Part shown: positions 17,426 to 26,862 of the stretch, piece after piece
Numbering within the stretch: position 1 is the first letter of the stretch
Layout: each line of letters begins with the position of its first letter
NCBI RefSeq assembly: GCF_015674855.1
Contig: NZ_JADMLG010000016.1
Coordinates: forward strand, 62,001 to 126,000
Length of the DNA stretch: 64,000 bases
Direction of reading: 5' to 3'
From: Nocardia bovistercoris
GTDB lineage: Bacteria; Actinomycetota; Actinomycetes; Mycobacteriales; Mycobacteriaceae
Program-made: the position numbers and the translations under genes
Notes under the pieces: generated by a model
The model's input: the letters and a program-made list of their open reading frames with translations, nothing else
The model's database searches: none
What the model was told of the DNA's origin: nothing

Positions 17426-19618
17426 GTGGGTGACGATCGGCACGGGCAATCGCCACGGCCCGGAGGTCGCGCACCGTGGGAGCGCATTCCCCCGGCGGAC
17501 CCCGCCGAGCGCGAGGGCTCACGCGCGTCCCGGCGGGCCAGACACGACGCTCCCGAGGAATCGGGCGCGGCGCCACTGACGGTGCAGGAGCTCGTCGAGA
17601 AGGTCGACAACGAACGCACCGGCCGCCGACGCCGCGCCGAACCATCCGCGCCTGCCCCCGAATCGGCGCCGCCGCGCGCCGAAGCCCTCTCCCGCGCCCC
17701 GGAAAGCGCGTCGCGGCCATCCGGTCGAAGCGCCCCGGAAAGCGCACCCCGCCCGCCCGGCGCGGGCGCCCAGGAAGCCGCGCGCCCGCCCCGGCCCGCC
17801 CGCGCACCCGGCGCCGCACCACCCCCCGCGGGCAAGCCCGCGCGCCGCGGCGGCCCGTCCCGCCCCAACACCGGGTCGGTGGTCGTCGACGACATAGCGG
17901 GCAAGGCGCCGCCCGCCAACCCCCGACCGGTACCGCGCCCTACGCCAATGGAACCGGCGGAAGCGGTCACCGACATCATCACCCCGGTCACGGAGAAGGA
18001 CGCCGAACCCGAGGGTGCGAAGCCGAAAGCGAAGACGCGCCCCGCGCGATCCGCGACGCCCGAATCGGTCGGCAAGCCGCTCTCGCGCCTCGCGGCGGGC
18101 AGGCAGCGCCGCAATCGCAAACTCAAGACCGGCGGCCGGGTGGCCGCCGCCGCCTTCGCGGTGCTGATCCTGCTGATCACCGGCGGCGGCTGGAGCTACC
18201 AGCGTTCGACCGACAACCGGTTCACCCAGGTCTCGGCGTTCGACGACAACCCGGAAGACGTCATCGACTCCGACGCACAGCTCGGTGACGAGAACTACCT
18301 CCTCGTCGGCACCGACACCCGCGACGGCGCCAACGGCGAACTCGGCGCGGGCACCCTCGAAGACGCCGAGGGCACCCGTGCCGACACCACCATGCTCGTG
18401 CACATACCGAAGGCGAGGAACCGGGTCGTCGTCGTCTCCTTCCCTCGTGACCTCGACGTGACGAGGCCGCAGTGCACCGGCTGGAACAACGACAACCGCA
18501 ACCCCGCGTACACCAAGGAGTCCTACCCGTCCGCCATGGGTGACAAGCTCAACGCCACCTACGCCCTCGGCGGGCCGAAATGCCTCGTCACGACCATCCA
18601 GCGCCTCACCGGCAGCTCGATCAACCACTTCATCGCCATCGACTTCGCGGGCTTCGAGGCGATGGTGAACCAGATCGGCGGCGTCGAGGTGTGCGCCGCC
18701 AAACCCATCATCGACGACACGCTCGGCACCGTGCTCGCGCAGGCGGGCAAGCAGCGCGTCGACGGCGCGACCGCGCTGAACTACGTGCGCGCCAGGCACG
18801 TCTACGGCGAGGAACGCAGCGACTACGACCGCATCAGCCGCCAGCAGCGGTTCCTGTCCTCGTTGTTGCGCGGCGCGATGTCGAGCCGGGTGCTGTTCGA
18901 TCCGGGCAAGTTGAACGGCTTCGTCCAGGCCTTCGCCAACCACACCATGGTCGGCAATGTCACATCCAACGACCTGTTGATGCTCGGACGTTCGCTGCAG
19001 AAGGTCGACGCGGGCGCGGTCACCTTCATCACCGTCCCGACCGCGGGCACGACGACCTACGGCAACGAGATTCCCCGCGACTCCGATATCAAGGCGATCT
19101 TCAAGGCGATCCGCGACGACCAGCCGCTGCCCGGCGAGAAACCGAGCGGCAAATCGGACGCACCGGCCGCTCCCCCGGCCGCGCCCGCGCCGAAACAGTA
19201 CCGGGCGGTGAGTCCGGCCTCCGTGTCGCTGCTGGTGTCGAACGGTTCGGGCTACGAAGGGCTGGCGCGAACGGCCGCCAACAAACTCAGCGCCCAGGGC
19301 TTCACGATCTACAACACCGGCAACTACGCGAACGGCACCTCGCCGACCACGAAGGTCCGCTACGGCACCGGCCTGGACGCCGAGGCCGCCACCGTTGCCA
19401 CGGCCATCCCCGGCGCGTCCATCGAATCCGCCGACGACCTCGGCGGCATCGTCGAGATCGTGATCGGCGCCGACTCGACGAGCGGGGTCACCGTGCGCGC
19501 CCCGACACCGGTCGGGGAAGTGATCACCAACGTGTCCACCGCGGCCACCGATGCGGCGCCGCCCGTCCTGCCCTCCGACCTCGAGCACATCAACGCCGCC
19601 GACGAGATCTGCAAGTAG
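17426..19618 (+). CDS. LytR-CpsA-Psr (LCP) family cell-wall glycopolymer ligase with LytR_C domain
   Basis: 730 residues. Residues ~1-235 are a cytoplasmic, Pro/Ala/Arg/Glu-rich disordered region with repeated PESA-type units; ~238-258 is a membrane span (VAAAAFAVLILLITGGGWSY). The extracytoplasmic LCP domain (~290-500) contains NYLLVGTDTRDG, DTTMLVHIPKARNRVVVVSFPRD, INHFIAIDFAGFEAMVNQIGG, GATALNYVRARH and DYDRISRQQRFL with the conserved Asp and Arg residues that bind the polyprenyl-pyrophosphate head group. A LytR_C domain (SVSLLVSNGSGYEGLARTAA) follows at ~595-690. LCP enzymes attach arabinogalactan-type polymers to peptidoglycan outside the membrane. GTG at 17426 follows GTGAGG; TTG one codon upstream is possible. 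phoU follows about 100 bases on. Confidence 0.93.
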   Translation: MGDDRHGQSPRPGGRAPWERIPPADPAEREGSRASRRARHDAPEESGAAPLTVQELVEKVDNERTGRRRRAEPSAPAPESAPPRAEALSRAPESASRPSGRSAPESAPRPPGAGAQEAARPPRPARAPGAAPPPAGKPARRGGPSRPNTGSVVVDDIAGKAPPANPRPVPRPTPMEPAEAVTDIITPVTEKDAEPEGAKPKAKTRPARSATPESVGKPLSRLAAGRQRRNRKLKTGGRVAAAAFAVLILLITGGGWSYQRSTDNRFTQVSAFDDNPEDVIDSDAQLGDENYLLVGTDTRDGANGELGAGTLEDAEGTRADTTMLVHIPKARNRVVVVSFPRDLDVTRPQCTGWNNDNRNPAYTKESYPSAMGDKLNATYALGGPKCLVTTIQRLTGSSINHFIAIDFAGFEAMVNQIGGVEVCAAKPIIDDTLGTVLAQAGKQRVDGATALNYVRARHVYGEERSDYDRISRQQRFLSSLLRGAMSSRVLFDPGKLNGFVQAFANHTMVGNVTSNDLLMLGRSLQKVDAGAVTFITVPTAGTTTYGNEIPRDSDIKAIFKAIRDDQPLPGEKPSGKSDAPAAPPAAPAPKQYRAVSPASVSLLVSNGSGYEGLARTAANKLSAQGFTIYNTGNYANGTSPTTKVRYGTGLDAEAATVATAIPGASIESADDLGGIVEIVIGADSTSGVTVRAPTPVGEVITNVSTAATDAAPPVLPSDLEHINAADEICK

Positions 19619-19716
19619 CCTGCGAGCGGCCCGCGCAAGGGCCGAGCGCATATCGCCATCACACATTCATCCGCTGTTGGTGACTTGGACAGTGCGTGGA
19701 ACTATCGTCTGGGTCC

Positions 19717-20379
19717 ATGCGTGTCATCTACAACGAGCAAATGGCCGATCTCGCCAGCCTATTGGGTGAGATGGCCGGTCTCGCGGGCTCGGCCATGGAT
19801 CGGGCCACCCAGGCGTTACTGCAAGCCGACCTCGCCGCCGCCGAGTCGGTCATCGGCGAATACGACCGGATCGAGGACATGATCGCCGATGCCGAGGAGC
19901 GCGCTTTCGCTCTCCTCGCGCTCCAGGCCCCGGTCGCGGGTGATCTGCGGCAGGTGGTGAGCGCCATCCAGATCGTGCAGGACGTCAACCGGATGGTGGC
20001 GTTGGCGCTGCACGTCGCCAAGGTCGCCCGGCGCCGCCACCCCAACCACGCGCTGCCCGAAGCCGTCAACGGCTACTTCGCGGAAATGGGCCGCATCGCG
20101 GTGCACATGGGCGAAGGCGCGCGCGAGGTGCTGGAGAACCGCGACCCCGAACGCGCGGCCCAGCTCAACGAAGACGACGAGGCGATGGACGACCTGCATC
20201 GCCACCTGTTCACACTGCTGATGGACCGGGAATGGAAGCACGGTGTGGCCGCCGCGGTCGACGTGACCCTGCTCGGCCGCTACTACGAGCGCTTCGCCGA
20301 CCACGCCGTGGAAATCGGCCGACGGGTGATCTTCTTGGTCACCGGCGTCCTCCCGCCCGACCCCGACTCCGAAGCCTGA
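19717..20379 (+). CDS. phoU: phosphate signalling protein PhoU
   Basis: 220 residues beginning MRVIYNEQMADLASLLGEM. Two PhoU three-helix repeats are visible, each with the acidic ExxxD metal-binding pattern (DRIEDMIADAEERAF at ~46-60, NEDDEAMDDLHRHLFTLL at ~152-169) and the RYYERFADHAVEIGRRVIFLVTG signature near the C-terminus. PhoU links the Pst transporter to the SenX3-RegX3/PhoR-PhoB type two-component system and prevents Pho regulon expression in high phosphate. It is convergent with pstB, separated by a bidirectional hairpin terminator. Confidence 0.95.
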   Translation: MRVIYNEQMADLASLLGEMAGLAGSAMDRATQALLQADLAAAESVIGEYDRIEDMIADAEERAFALLALQAPVAGDLRQVVSAIQIVQDVNRMVALALHVAKVARRRHPNHALPEAVNGYFAEMGRIAVHMGEGAREVLENRDPERAAQLNEDDEAMDDLHRHLFTLLMDREWKHGVAAAVDVTLLGRYYERFADHAVEIGRRVIFLVTGVLPPDPDSEA

Positions 20380-20477
20380 CCCGAACCACCCGACACGTGT
20401 GGTGCCGTCCCCGGCCGGGACGGCCGCACGTGTCGCCGAGAACCTACGACACGCGATCATTGCCCCCGAATACCGAA

Positions 20478-20506
20478 GAGGCCCACGCGGATTCCGCGCG
20501 GGCCTC
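20478..20506. terminator. hairpin between convergent phoU and pstB
   Basis: GAGGCCCACGCGG pairs with CCGCGCGGGCCTC (13 bp, one mismatch, 3-nt loop) midway between the two convergent stop codons; it can serve both directions. Followed on + by CGTTCGTGTAACTT. Confidence 0.7.
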
Positions 20507-20542
20507 GTTCGTGTAACTTGGTCCAGCCGAAGCGGGCTGGGT

Positions 20543-21319
20543 CTAGCCGAAGCGGCCGGAGATGTAGTCCTCGGTCGCCTTCTGTCCCGGGTTCGAGAAG
20601 ATCTTCTCGGTGTCGTCGATCTCGATCAGCTTGCCCGGCTTGCCCTGGGCCTCCAGGTTGAAGAAGCCGGTCTGGTCACTCACGCGCGCCGCCTGCTGCA
20701 TGTTGTGGGTGACGATGACGATCGTGAATTCCTTCTTCAGTTCGGTGATCAGATCCTCGATCGCCAGGGTGGAGATCGGGTCGAGCGCCGAACACGGCTC
20801 GTCCATCAGCAGCACGTCGGGCGACACCGCGATGGCGCGCGCGATGCACAGACGCTGCTGCTGACCGCCGGACAGGCCGCCGCCCGGCTTGTCGAGGCGG
20901 TCCTTGACCTCGTTCCAGAGGTTCGCGCCGCGCAGCGAACGCTCGGCGACCTCGTCGAGTTCGGCCTTGCCGCGCACGCCCTGCAACTTCAGGCCCGCCA
21001 CCACGTTGTCGCGGATGGACATCGTGGGGAACGGGTTGGGGCGCTGGAACACCATGCCGATGGTGCGGCGCACGCCGACCGGGTCGACGGAGGCGCCGTA
21101 GATGTCCTCACCGTCGAGCAGGACCGCGCCTTCGACGCGGGCGTTCGGGGTGACCTCGTGCATGCGGTTCAGCGAACGCAGCACCGTGGACTTACCGCAA
21201 CCGGACGGGCCGATGAAGGCGGTGACGCTGCGGGGCAGCACGGTCAGGTCCACGTCGGCCACCGCGTGGAATTTGCCGTAGAAGATGTTCAGGTCTTTGA
21301 CATCGATGCGCTTGGCCAT
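20543..21319 (-). CDS. pstB: phosphate ABC transporter ATP-binding protein
   Basis: 258 residues beginning MAKRIDVKDLNIFYGKFHAV. The Walker A GPSGCGKST (~36-44), Q-loop MVFQRPNPFPTM, signature LSGGQQQRLCIARA, Walker B VLLMDEP and switch IVTHNMQQAARVSD are all intact, and the PstB-typical QRPNPFP and NMQQA segments identify the subfamily. It energises high-affinity phosphate uptake at the membrane. It is the last gene of pstSCAB on the minus strand, 18 bases after pstA. Confidence 0.97.
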   Translation of the reverse strand: MAKRIDVKDLNIFYGKFHAVADVDLTVLPRSVTAFIGPSGCGKSTVLRSLNRMHEVTPNARVEGAVLLDGEDIYGASVDPVGVRRTIGMVFQRPNPFPTMSIRDNVVAGLKLQGVRGKAELDEVAERSLRGANLWNEVKDRLDKPGGGLSGGQQQRLCIARAIAVSPDVLLMDEPCSALDPISTLAIEDLITELKKEFTIVIVTHNMQQAARVSDQTGFFNLEAQGKPGKLIEIDDTEKIFSNPGQKATEDYISGRFG

Positions 21320-21337
21320 TGCGAGTATCCGTTTCGC

Positions 21338-22246
21338 TTATCGGTTGCGGGTGAGCAGCTTGTTGACAACCGCCGCCGCCGCGTACAGCAGGGCGATGAG
21401 CAGGATCAGCGTCAGGGCGGCGCCCCACACGCGTTCGCGACCCGCGGGCTCGGGATTCGCCAGCTCTTGGTAGATGAGCAGGGGCAGCGAAGCCATGTTG
21501 CCGTCGAACATGTTGGTGTTGATCGACTTGGCGTAGCCGACCAGCACCAGCACCGGAGCCGTCTCACCCATGACGCGGGCGAGTGCGAGCAGGATGCCGC
21601 TGATCATGCCGGGAGCCGCCGTCGGCACCACGATCCGGACAATCGTCTTCCACTTCGGAACGCCGAGGGCGTAGGACGCCTCCCGCAGTTCGTCGGGAAC
21701 CAGTTTGAGCATTTCCTCGGTGCTGCGCACCACCACCGGCAGCATGAGCAGCACCAGGGCCAGCGACACCGCGAAGGAGCTCTGCGGGAAGCCGAGGGTG
21801 GCGATCCACAGGGCGAAGATGAACAGCGCGGCGACGATGGAGGGCACACCGGCCAGGATGTCGACCATGAAGGTGGTCACCCTGGCGAGCCTGCCCCGGC
21901 CGTACTCCACCAGGTAGACCGCGGCCATGATGCCCAGCGGCACCGCGATCACCGCTGCGACCGCGGACTGCACGACCGTGCCGTAGATGGCGTGGTAGAC
22001 GCCGCCGCCGGTCTGGTCGGGCAGGATGCCCTTCTGCGACTTCTGCCACCAGTCCGCCGAGGCGACCGCGCCGATGCCCTCGCTGATCACCATGTACAGC
22101 ACCCACACCAGCGGGATGAGGGCGATGACGAAGCACAGGCCGACCAGGCCGGTCGCGACGTTGTTCTTGATCTTGCGGCCCGTGCTCACATCGCGGAAGG
22201 TGGGAGCCTTGACGGGCTTGTCGAGTGTCGACGTCGTGGCCATCAC
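21338..22246 (-). CDS. pstA: phosphate ABC transporter permease PstA
   Basis: 302 residues beginning MMATTSTLDKPVKAPTF. Six membrane segments are apparent; the cytoplasmic EAA-type loop reads REASYALGVPKWKTIVRIVVPTAAPG. It forms the inner-membrane channel with PstC. Its start overlaps the pstC stop by four bases, indicating translational coupling. Confidence 0.95.
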   Translation of the reverse strand: MMATTSTLDKPVKAPTFRDVSTGRKIKNNVATGLVGLCFVIALIPLVWVLYMVISEGIGAVASADWWQKSQKGILPDQTGGGVYHAIYGTVVQSAVAAVIAVPLGIMAAVYLVEYGRGRLARVTTFMVDILAGVPSIVAALFIFALWIATLGFPQSSFAVSLALVLLMLPVVVRSTEEMLKLVPDELREASYALGVPKWKTIVRIVVPTAAPGMISGILLALARVMGETAPVLVLVGYAKSINTNMFDGNMASLPLLIYQELANPEPAGRERVWGAALTLILLIALLYAAAAVVNKLLTRNR

Positions 22247-23322
22247 GAATTGACCTTTCCGCCTGCCGCGAGGCGAGCGAGGGCGTTGACCACGAAGGTC
22301 AACGCGAAGAGCACGAAGCCCGCCGCGATGTAGGCGCCGGTCGGCAGCGGAGAACTGAACTCCGAAGCGGCCGAGGCGATCTTGGAGGCGAAGGTGTAGC
22401 CGCCGTCGAACAGCGACCAGCCGCCCGCCTGCGCCGAGGTGCGCAGCACGACGAGGACGGCGATGGTCTCACCGAGGGCGCGGCCGAGGCCGAGCATGGA
22501 ACCCGCGATGACACCGCTGCGCCCGTAGGGCAGCACCGTCATCCGCACGACTTCCCACTTGGTGGCGCCGAGGGCCTGGGCGGCCTCGATGTGCGCGCGC
22601 GGGGTCAGGTTGAAGACCTCGCGCGAGACCGACGTGATGATCGGCAGGATCATCACCGCGAGCACGACGCCCGCCGTGAAGATCGTTCCGCCGCCGCCGA
22701 TGGACACGTTGCCGTCGGAGAACAGGAAGAACCAGCCGAGGTTGTCGTTCAGGAAGGTCTGCACCGGCTCCAGTTTCGGAGCGAGCACGAGCACGCCCCA
22801 CAGACCGAAGACGATGGACGGCACCGCGGCCAGCAGGTCGACCAGGGTGGCGAACGGCCGTGCCATCGCCTTCGGCGCGTAGTGAGTCAGGAACAGTGCG
22901 ATGCCGATGCCGATGGGAACCGCGATCACCAGCGCGAATACCGAGCTGAGCACCGTGACCATGAACAGGTCCTTGATGCCGAAACGCAGGTTGTCGGCAT
23001 CGGTGGTGCTGAATTCGGTGCTGGTGAAGAAGTTGGCGTTGTCGGCCCTGAGCGAGGGAACCGCGCGGATCAGCAGGAACAGCGCGATCAACGCGATGGA
23101 CGCGACGATGATCGCGCCCGACGCGACGGCCAGAGACCGGAAGATGGTCTCGGCCCGTTGGCTGTGCGGCTGACGCGCCGTCGAGGGCTCCTTGTCGGAG
23201 GGCTCCTTCGTGAGGCTCACGTCATCATTCAGTTCACTCATGTGCGCGGTATCTCCGGCCGCATGCGGGCTCGCCGTCTTCGACGAGCCCGCCGCGGTCA
23301 CCTCTTCAGGGTGCACGGTCAT
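22243..23322 (-). CDS. pstC: phosphate ABC transporter permease PstC
   Basis: 359 residues. A ~75-residue cytoplasmic N-terminal extension (MTVHPEEVTAAGSSKTASPH...) precedes six membrane segments beginning near SLAVASGAIIVASIALIALF. The EAA loop is EAAQALGATKWEVVRMTVLP. It pairs with PstA. The GTG/ATG start at 23322 lies 10 bases after the pstS stop. The long charged N-terminus is longer than in enterobacterial PstC but common in actinobacteria. Confidence 0.95.
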   Translation of the reverse strand: MTVHPEEVTAAGSSKTASPHAAGDTAHMSELNDDVSLTKEPSDKEPSTARQPHSQRAETIFRSLAVASGAIIVASIALIALFLLIRAVPSLRADNANFFTSTEFSTTDADNLRFGIKDLFMVTVLSSVFALVIAVPIGIGIALFLTHYAPKAMARPFATLVDLLAAVPSIVFGLWGVLVLAPKLEPVQTFLNDNLGWFFLFSDGNVSIGGGGTIFTAGVVLAVMILPIITSVSREVFNLTPRAHIEAAQALGATKWEVVRMTVLPYGRSGVIAGSMLGLGRALGETIAVLVVLRTSAQAGGWSLFDGGYTFASKIASAASEFSSPLPTGAYIAAGFVLFALTFVVNALARLAAGGKVNS

Positions 23323-23332
23323 GACGTCGCGA

Positions 23333-24445
23333 TCAGGAGATGGCGTTGATCGCGGTGGTCAGCCGGGTCTTGAACTGATCGGGGATCGGGATGTACCCGC
23401 CCTCCTCGAGACCCTTCTGGCCGTTGGTGACGGCGGAGGTCAGGAACGCCTTGACGGCCTTGCCCGCTTCGGCGTCGCTGTACTTCGAGCACACGATCTC
23501 GTAGGTGGCCAACATGATCGGGTAGGTGCCCGCGGTGGTCGGCTTGTAGAACGAGGAGGTGTCGAGCACGAGGTCGTTGCCCTCGCCCTTGATCTTCACG
23601 CCGTCGATGGCCTTGCCCGCCGACGCGACCGACAGCTTCACCGGCTCCTTGCCCGCCGAGGTGACGATCTGCGCGACCGACAGGTTCTGCGACTTGGCGA
23701 AGGACCACTCGTTGTAGGTGATCGAGTTCTTGGTGCTCTTGATCGCGGCCGAGGTGCCTTCGTTGCCCTTGGCGCCTTCACCGACACCACCGTTGAAGGT
23801 CTTGCCGCCGCCCTTGCCCCACGCGCCGTCGGAGGCGGCGTCCAGGTAGAGCTGGAAGTTGTCGGTGGTGCCCGACTCGTCGGAGCGGAAGATCACCGAG
23901 ATCTTGTCCGAGGGCAACTTGGCGTTCGGGTTGAGCGCCTTGATCTCGGGCGCGTCCCAGGTGGCGACGGAGCCGTTGAACACCTTGGCGGCGGTCGGGC
24001 CGTCCAGCACGAGGTCGGTGACGCCGTCGATGTTGTAGGTGATGGCGATCGGGCCGAACACGGTCGGCAGGTTCCACGCGGGGGCGCCGCAGCGTTCCTG
24101 GGCCTTCGCGGGCTCCTGCTTGCTGTTGCTCAGCGGGGAGTCGGAGCCGCCGAAATCGGTCTGGCCGCCGATGAACTCGTTGACGCCCGCGCCGGAACCG
24201 CTCGAGGTGTAGTTCAACGTGTAGCCGTCGCAGTTGGCCTCGTAGGCCGCGATGAAGCGCTCGATGGCGTTCTTCTGCGAGGACGCGCCACTGGCCTTGA
24301 GCGACTTCTTACCGCCGCAGGCGACGCTGCTGTTGGCGGCGTTGCTCGTATCGGTCGAGGTGTTGTCGTCACTGCCACAGGCGGCCAACGGCATGGCGAC
24401 GACGGCCAGCACGCCGACGAGGGCGCTACTGCGCTTGAGGTTCAC
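23333..24445 (-). CDS. pstS: phosphate-binding lipoprotein PstS
   Basis: 370 residues. Signal peptide with lipobox MPLAAC (Cys at ~22) after a KR-containing n-region, so the mature protein is anchored to the outer face of the membrane. The phosphate-binding segments SGASSQKNAIERF, GSGSGAGVNEFIGGQTDFGGSDSPL and FRSDESGTTDNFQLYL are characteristic. GTG at 24445 is preferred because GGAGG lies 7-8 bases upstream. A PHO box about 150 bases upstream implies induction at low phosphate. Confidence 0.95.
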   Translation of the reverse strand: MNLKRSSALVGVLAVVAMPLAACGSDDNTSTDTSNAANSSVACGGKKSLKASGASSQKNAIERFIAAYEANCDGYTLNYTSSGSGAGVNEFIGGQTDFGGSDSPLSNSKQEPAKAQERCGAPAWNLPTVFGPIAITYNIDGVTDLVLDGPTAAKVFNGSVATWDAPEIKALNPNAKLPSDKISVIFRSDESGTTDNFQLYLDAASDGAWGKGGGKTFNGGVGEGAKGNEGTSAAIKSTKNSITYNEWSFAKSQNLSVAQIVTSAGKEPVKLSVASAGKAIDGVKIKGEGNDLVLDTSSFYKPTTAGTYPIMLATYEIVCSKYSDAEAGKAVKAFLTSAVTNGQKGLEEGGYIPIPDQFKTRLTTAINAIS

Positions 24446-24593
24446 TAATTCCTCCGGGAATCGCGTCCGACACGCCCGGTCCCTCACCGGCCCGGGCGGG
24501 TGTTGCGGTGCCGTTCGCGGGGAACTTGCGCACCGGGCAGCAAATGCGCTGCCTCTTAGTAACGTAAGGTCGCCCGGTTGACATTTGGACCAG

Positions 24594-24615
24594 TCTCGGT
24601 GAACGGAGAATGAAC
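24594..24615 (-). promoter_or_regulatory. PHO box upstream of pstS
   Basis: On the minus strand two adjacent 11-mers, GTTCATTCTCC and GTTCACCGAGA, match the actinobacterial PHO-box direct repeat GTTCACCN4. A TACGTT -10 lies about 28 bases downstream (24566-24561). PhoP/RegX3-type activation at low phosphate is the expected effect. Confidence 0.7.
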
Positions 24616-24707
24616 AGGCCGGCGCGATTCTTTCCGTGTTCCTGGAGATTTGCCCCGGTGTTACTAGAGTTTCGTCCGCAGTCCGAATCGTAGTCGCTCG
24701 AGCGCGA

Positions 24708-25619
24708 TCACGCCGGTTCCGGCAAGGCGTAGGCGACGTCGATGTGGGCGGGTGCGAAGCCGAGCCGAGTATAGGTGCGCACGGCCGCGGTGTTGTCGGC
24801 CTCGGTGTAGAGCAGGACCTCGGCGAGTCCGCGGTCGCGCAGATGCCGCAAACCGGCCAAGGTCAGCAGGCGACCCAGGCCCCTGCCCTGTTCGGCGGGA
24901 TCGATGCCGACCACGTACACCTCGCCGACGGGCGGCCGCTCCGCGCCGTGCACCTTGGTCCAGTGGAATCCGAGAATCCGGTCGGGCACGGCCGTCTCGG
25001 TGACGATGAACAGACCGTTCGGATCGAACCAGGATTCGGCGCGCCTTGCCGCTATCTCCCGCTCGGACCAACCGCCCTGTTCCGGATGCCAGGAGAACGC
25101 CGCGTTGTTCACCCGCAACACCTCGGCGTCGTCGGACGGACCGGCGTAGGCGCGCAGCGAAAGCCCCTCCGGCACGATCAATTCGGGTAGCTTCGGATTT
25201 GCCAGCGCCCGGCGCATTTGCCACAGTTCGCGCGCGGTCGCCAATCCGAGCCGGGCCGCCACGCCCTTCGCGGGCGCCAGGTTCCCGTGCGCCCACACCC
25301 GCGCGCCCGCACCGCCCTCCGACAGCGCCGCCGCCACCGCCGCGGCGCCGACGCCGCGTCCACGCGCCTGCGGGTCGACGGCCACCTCGGCCATCGCCGG
25401 ATGCTCGTCGTGCGCGTCCACCAGATTCGCGTAGCCGACGAGTTCGCCCGCGCGCTCGACCAGCAGGTGCCGGGCGGTCGCGGAGTTCAGCGAGAGGACC
25501 GCCTGTTCCGACACCGGCGCCACATCGTCGGCGCTCTGCGCGCGCGCGAGCAGACCGCGCACCGCGGCCGCCGTAGGCCCGTCGAGCTCCCGCGTCCACC
25601 GCATGGACAGATCAGCCAT
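24708..25619 (-). CDS. mshD: mycothiol synthase
   Basis: 303 residues beginning MADLSMRWTREL. Two tandem GNAT acetyltransferase domains are seen; the first acetyl-CoA loop is VDPQARGRGVGAA (~79-91) and the second is DPAEQGRGLGRLL (~238-250), followed by LYTEADNTAAVRTYTRLGF. MshD acetylates Cys-GlcN-Ins to form mycothiol, the main thiol of actinobacteria. WHPEQGGWS and WFDPNGLF are conserved active-site segments. ATG at 25619 is chosen after GAGGGGTGACGTG; longer frames lack a better site. Confidence 0.94.
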   Translation of the reverse strand: MADLSMRWTRELDGPTAAAVRGLLARAQSADDVAPVSEQAVLSLNSATARHLLVERAGELVGYANLVDAHDEHPAMAEVAVDPQARGRGVGAAAVAAALSEGGAGARVWAHGNLAPAKGVAARLGLATARELWQMRRALANPKLPELIVPEGLSLRAYAGPSDDAEVLRVNNAAFSWHPEQGGWSEREIAARRAESWFDPNGLFIVTETAVPDRILGFHWTKVHGAERPPVGEVYVVGIDPAEQGRGLGRLLTLAGLRHLRDRGLAEVLLYTEADNTAAVRTYTRLGFAPAHIDVAYALPEPA

Positions 25620-25915
25620 CACGTCACCCCTCTCACCCGCGGCGCGACCCGCCGCCCGACCGGACCCGCGCACCGGACCCGTCCCGGGAAGCATGCCATC
25701 GGGCACGGACATTCCCGAGCCGAGGCATGCACGCCCGTGCCACGGCGACAGCGCCGCTCACCGCCGACGCGAGGAATCGACTGCCGCACGGCGTCCGTCG
25801 ACGGCGACCGCGAAGTCCACGCCCGGGCGTAGGTCGGACAACCGGGGCGACAGGACGCGGTTCACGGCGACCGCGAAAGGCCGCTCGACGGCTACGACAA
25901 GCGAGCCGTGCACAG
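25620..25915. other. intergenic region with a short direct repeat
   Basis: About 300 bases between glnR and mshD with no gene. ACGGCGACCGCGAA occurs at 25801-25814 and again at 25864-25877; a related ACGGCTACGACAAG follows. No clear promoter was seen for mshD. Confidence 0.4.
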
Positions 25916-26680
25916 CTACGGAATCGAGCCGTTCACGGGCGTCAGTGGGGAATCGTCGCCCTCGGTGGTGTCGCCGTCCGGGAAGGACGGGGTTTCGCCC
26001 TTCGGGGCCGTGCGCGACGGGCGGACCGCCTTGTAGCCGACATTGCGCACCGTGCCGATCAGCGATTCGTACTCGCTGCCCAGTTTCGCCCGTAGTCGAC
26101 GCACGTGCACATCGACCGTCCTGGTGCCGCCGAAGAAGTCGTAACCCCACACCTCCTGTAACAGCTGGGCGCGGGTGAAGACCCGGCCCGCGTGCTGCGC
26201 GAGGTATTTGAGCAGTTCGAATTCCTTGTAGGTCAGGTCGAGCGGGCGTCCGCGCAGGCGGGCGGTGTAGGTGCCCTCGTCGATGACGAGTTCGCCCAGG
26301 GTGATCTTGCCGGTGTTCTCCGGACTCGCGACCCCGCCGTTGCGGCCGACCAGCAGGCGCAGCCGCGCGTCGAGTTCGGCGGGTCCGGTGCCGGGCAGCA
26401 GGATGTCGTCGAGGCCCCAGTCGGCGTTCACGGCGACCAGTCCGCCCTCGGTGAGCACGGCCACCACCGGCACCGACGACCCGGTGCTGCCGAGTAGCCT
26501 GCACAGCCCTCGGGCCGCGGCCAGATCGGTGCGCGCGTCGACCAGTGCGACATCCGCGGTACCCGCCTCGAGCAGCGAAGCGACCTCGGTCGGCGCGGGA
26601 CGCACATTGTGTGCGAGCAACGCGAGCGAGGGCAGCACCGATTCGGGGTCGGGGTCGGAGGTCAGCAGGAGCAGCTCCAC
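25916..26680 (-). CDS. glnR: OmpR-family response regulator GlnR
   Basis: 254 residues starting GTG-GAG-CTG (26680) with GGAGG in front. The N-terminal receiver-like domain (~1-115) has VALVDARTDLAAARG around the usual phospho-acceptor but lacks much of the classic acidic pocket, as known for orphan GlnR proteins that work without a histidine kinase. The C-terminal winged helix (~135-230) includes LDLTYKEFELLKYL, VFTRAQLLQEVWG and TRTVDVHVRRLRAKLG. GlnR controls nitrogen assimilation genes in actinobacteria. No kinase gene is adjacent. The last ~25 residues are a Pro/Asp/Thr-rich tail. Confidence 0.88.
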   Translation of the reverse strand: MELLLLTSDPDPESVLPSLALLAHNVRPAPTEVASLLEAGTADVALVDARTDLAAARGLCRLLGSTGSSVPVVAVLTEGGLVAVNADWGLDDILLPGTGPAELDARLRLLVGRNGGVASPENTGKITLGELVIDEGTYTARLRGRPLDLTYKEFELLKYLAQHAGRVFTRAQLLQEVWGYDFFGGTRTVDVHVRRLRAKLGSEYESLIGTVRNVGYKAVRPSRTAPKGETPSFPDGDTTEGDDSPLTPVNGSIP

Positions 26681-26862
26681 AGCACTCCTCCTATCTCGTA
26701 GCTCCGCAGAACACAGCAACACTGCTTGGCCACGTCGCTGATCACGGTAATTCGGATGCAAGATTAGCGCGTGCGGGCCGATGACCTCGCCATCCGGGTG
26801 ACAGCGGTGCCCGTAACGAGACCACGAGTACCCGAAACACGCCGCCAAGTACTGTTTCCGGC

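Noticed and set aside
20399..22333. A 644-codon + strand frame opposite pstB-pstA
   Set aside because: Antisense shadow of clear Pst genes.
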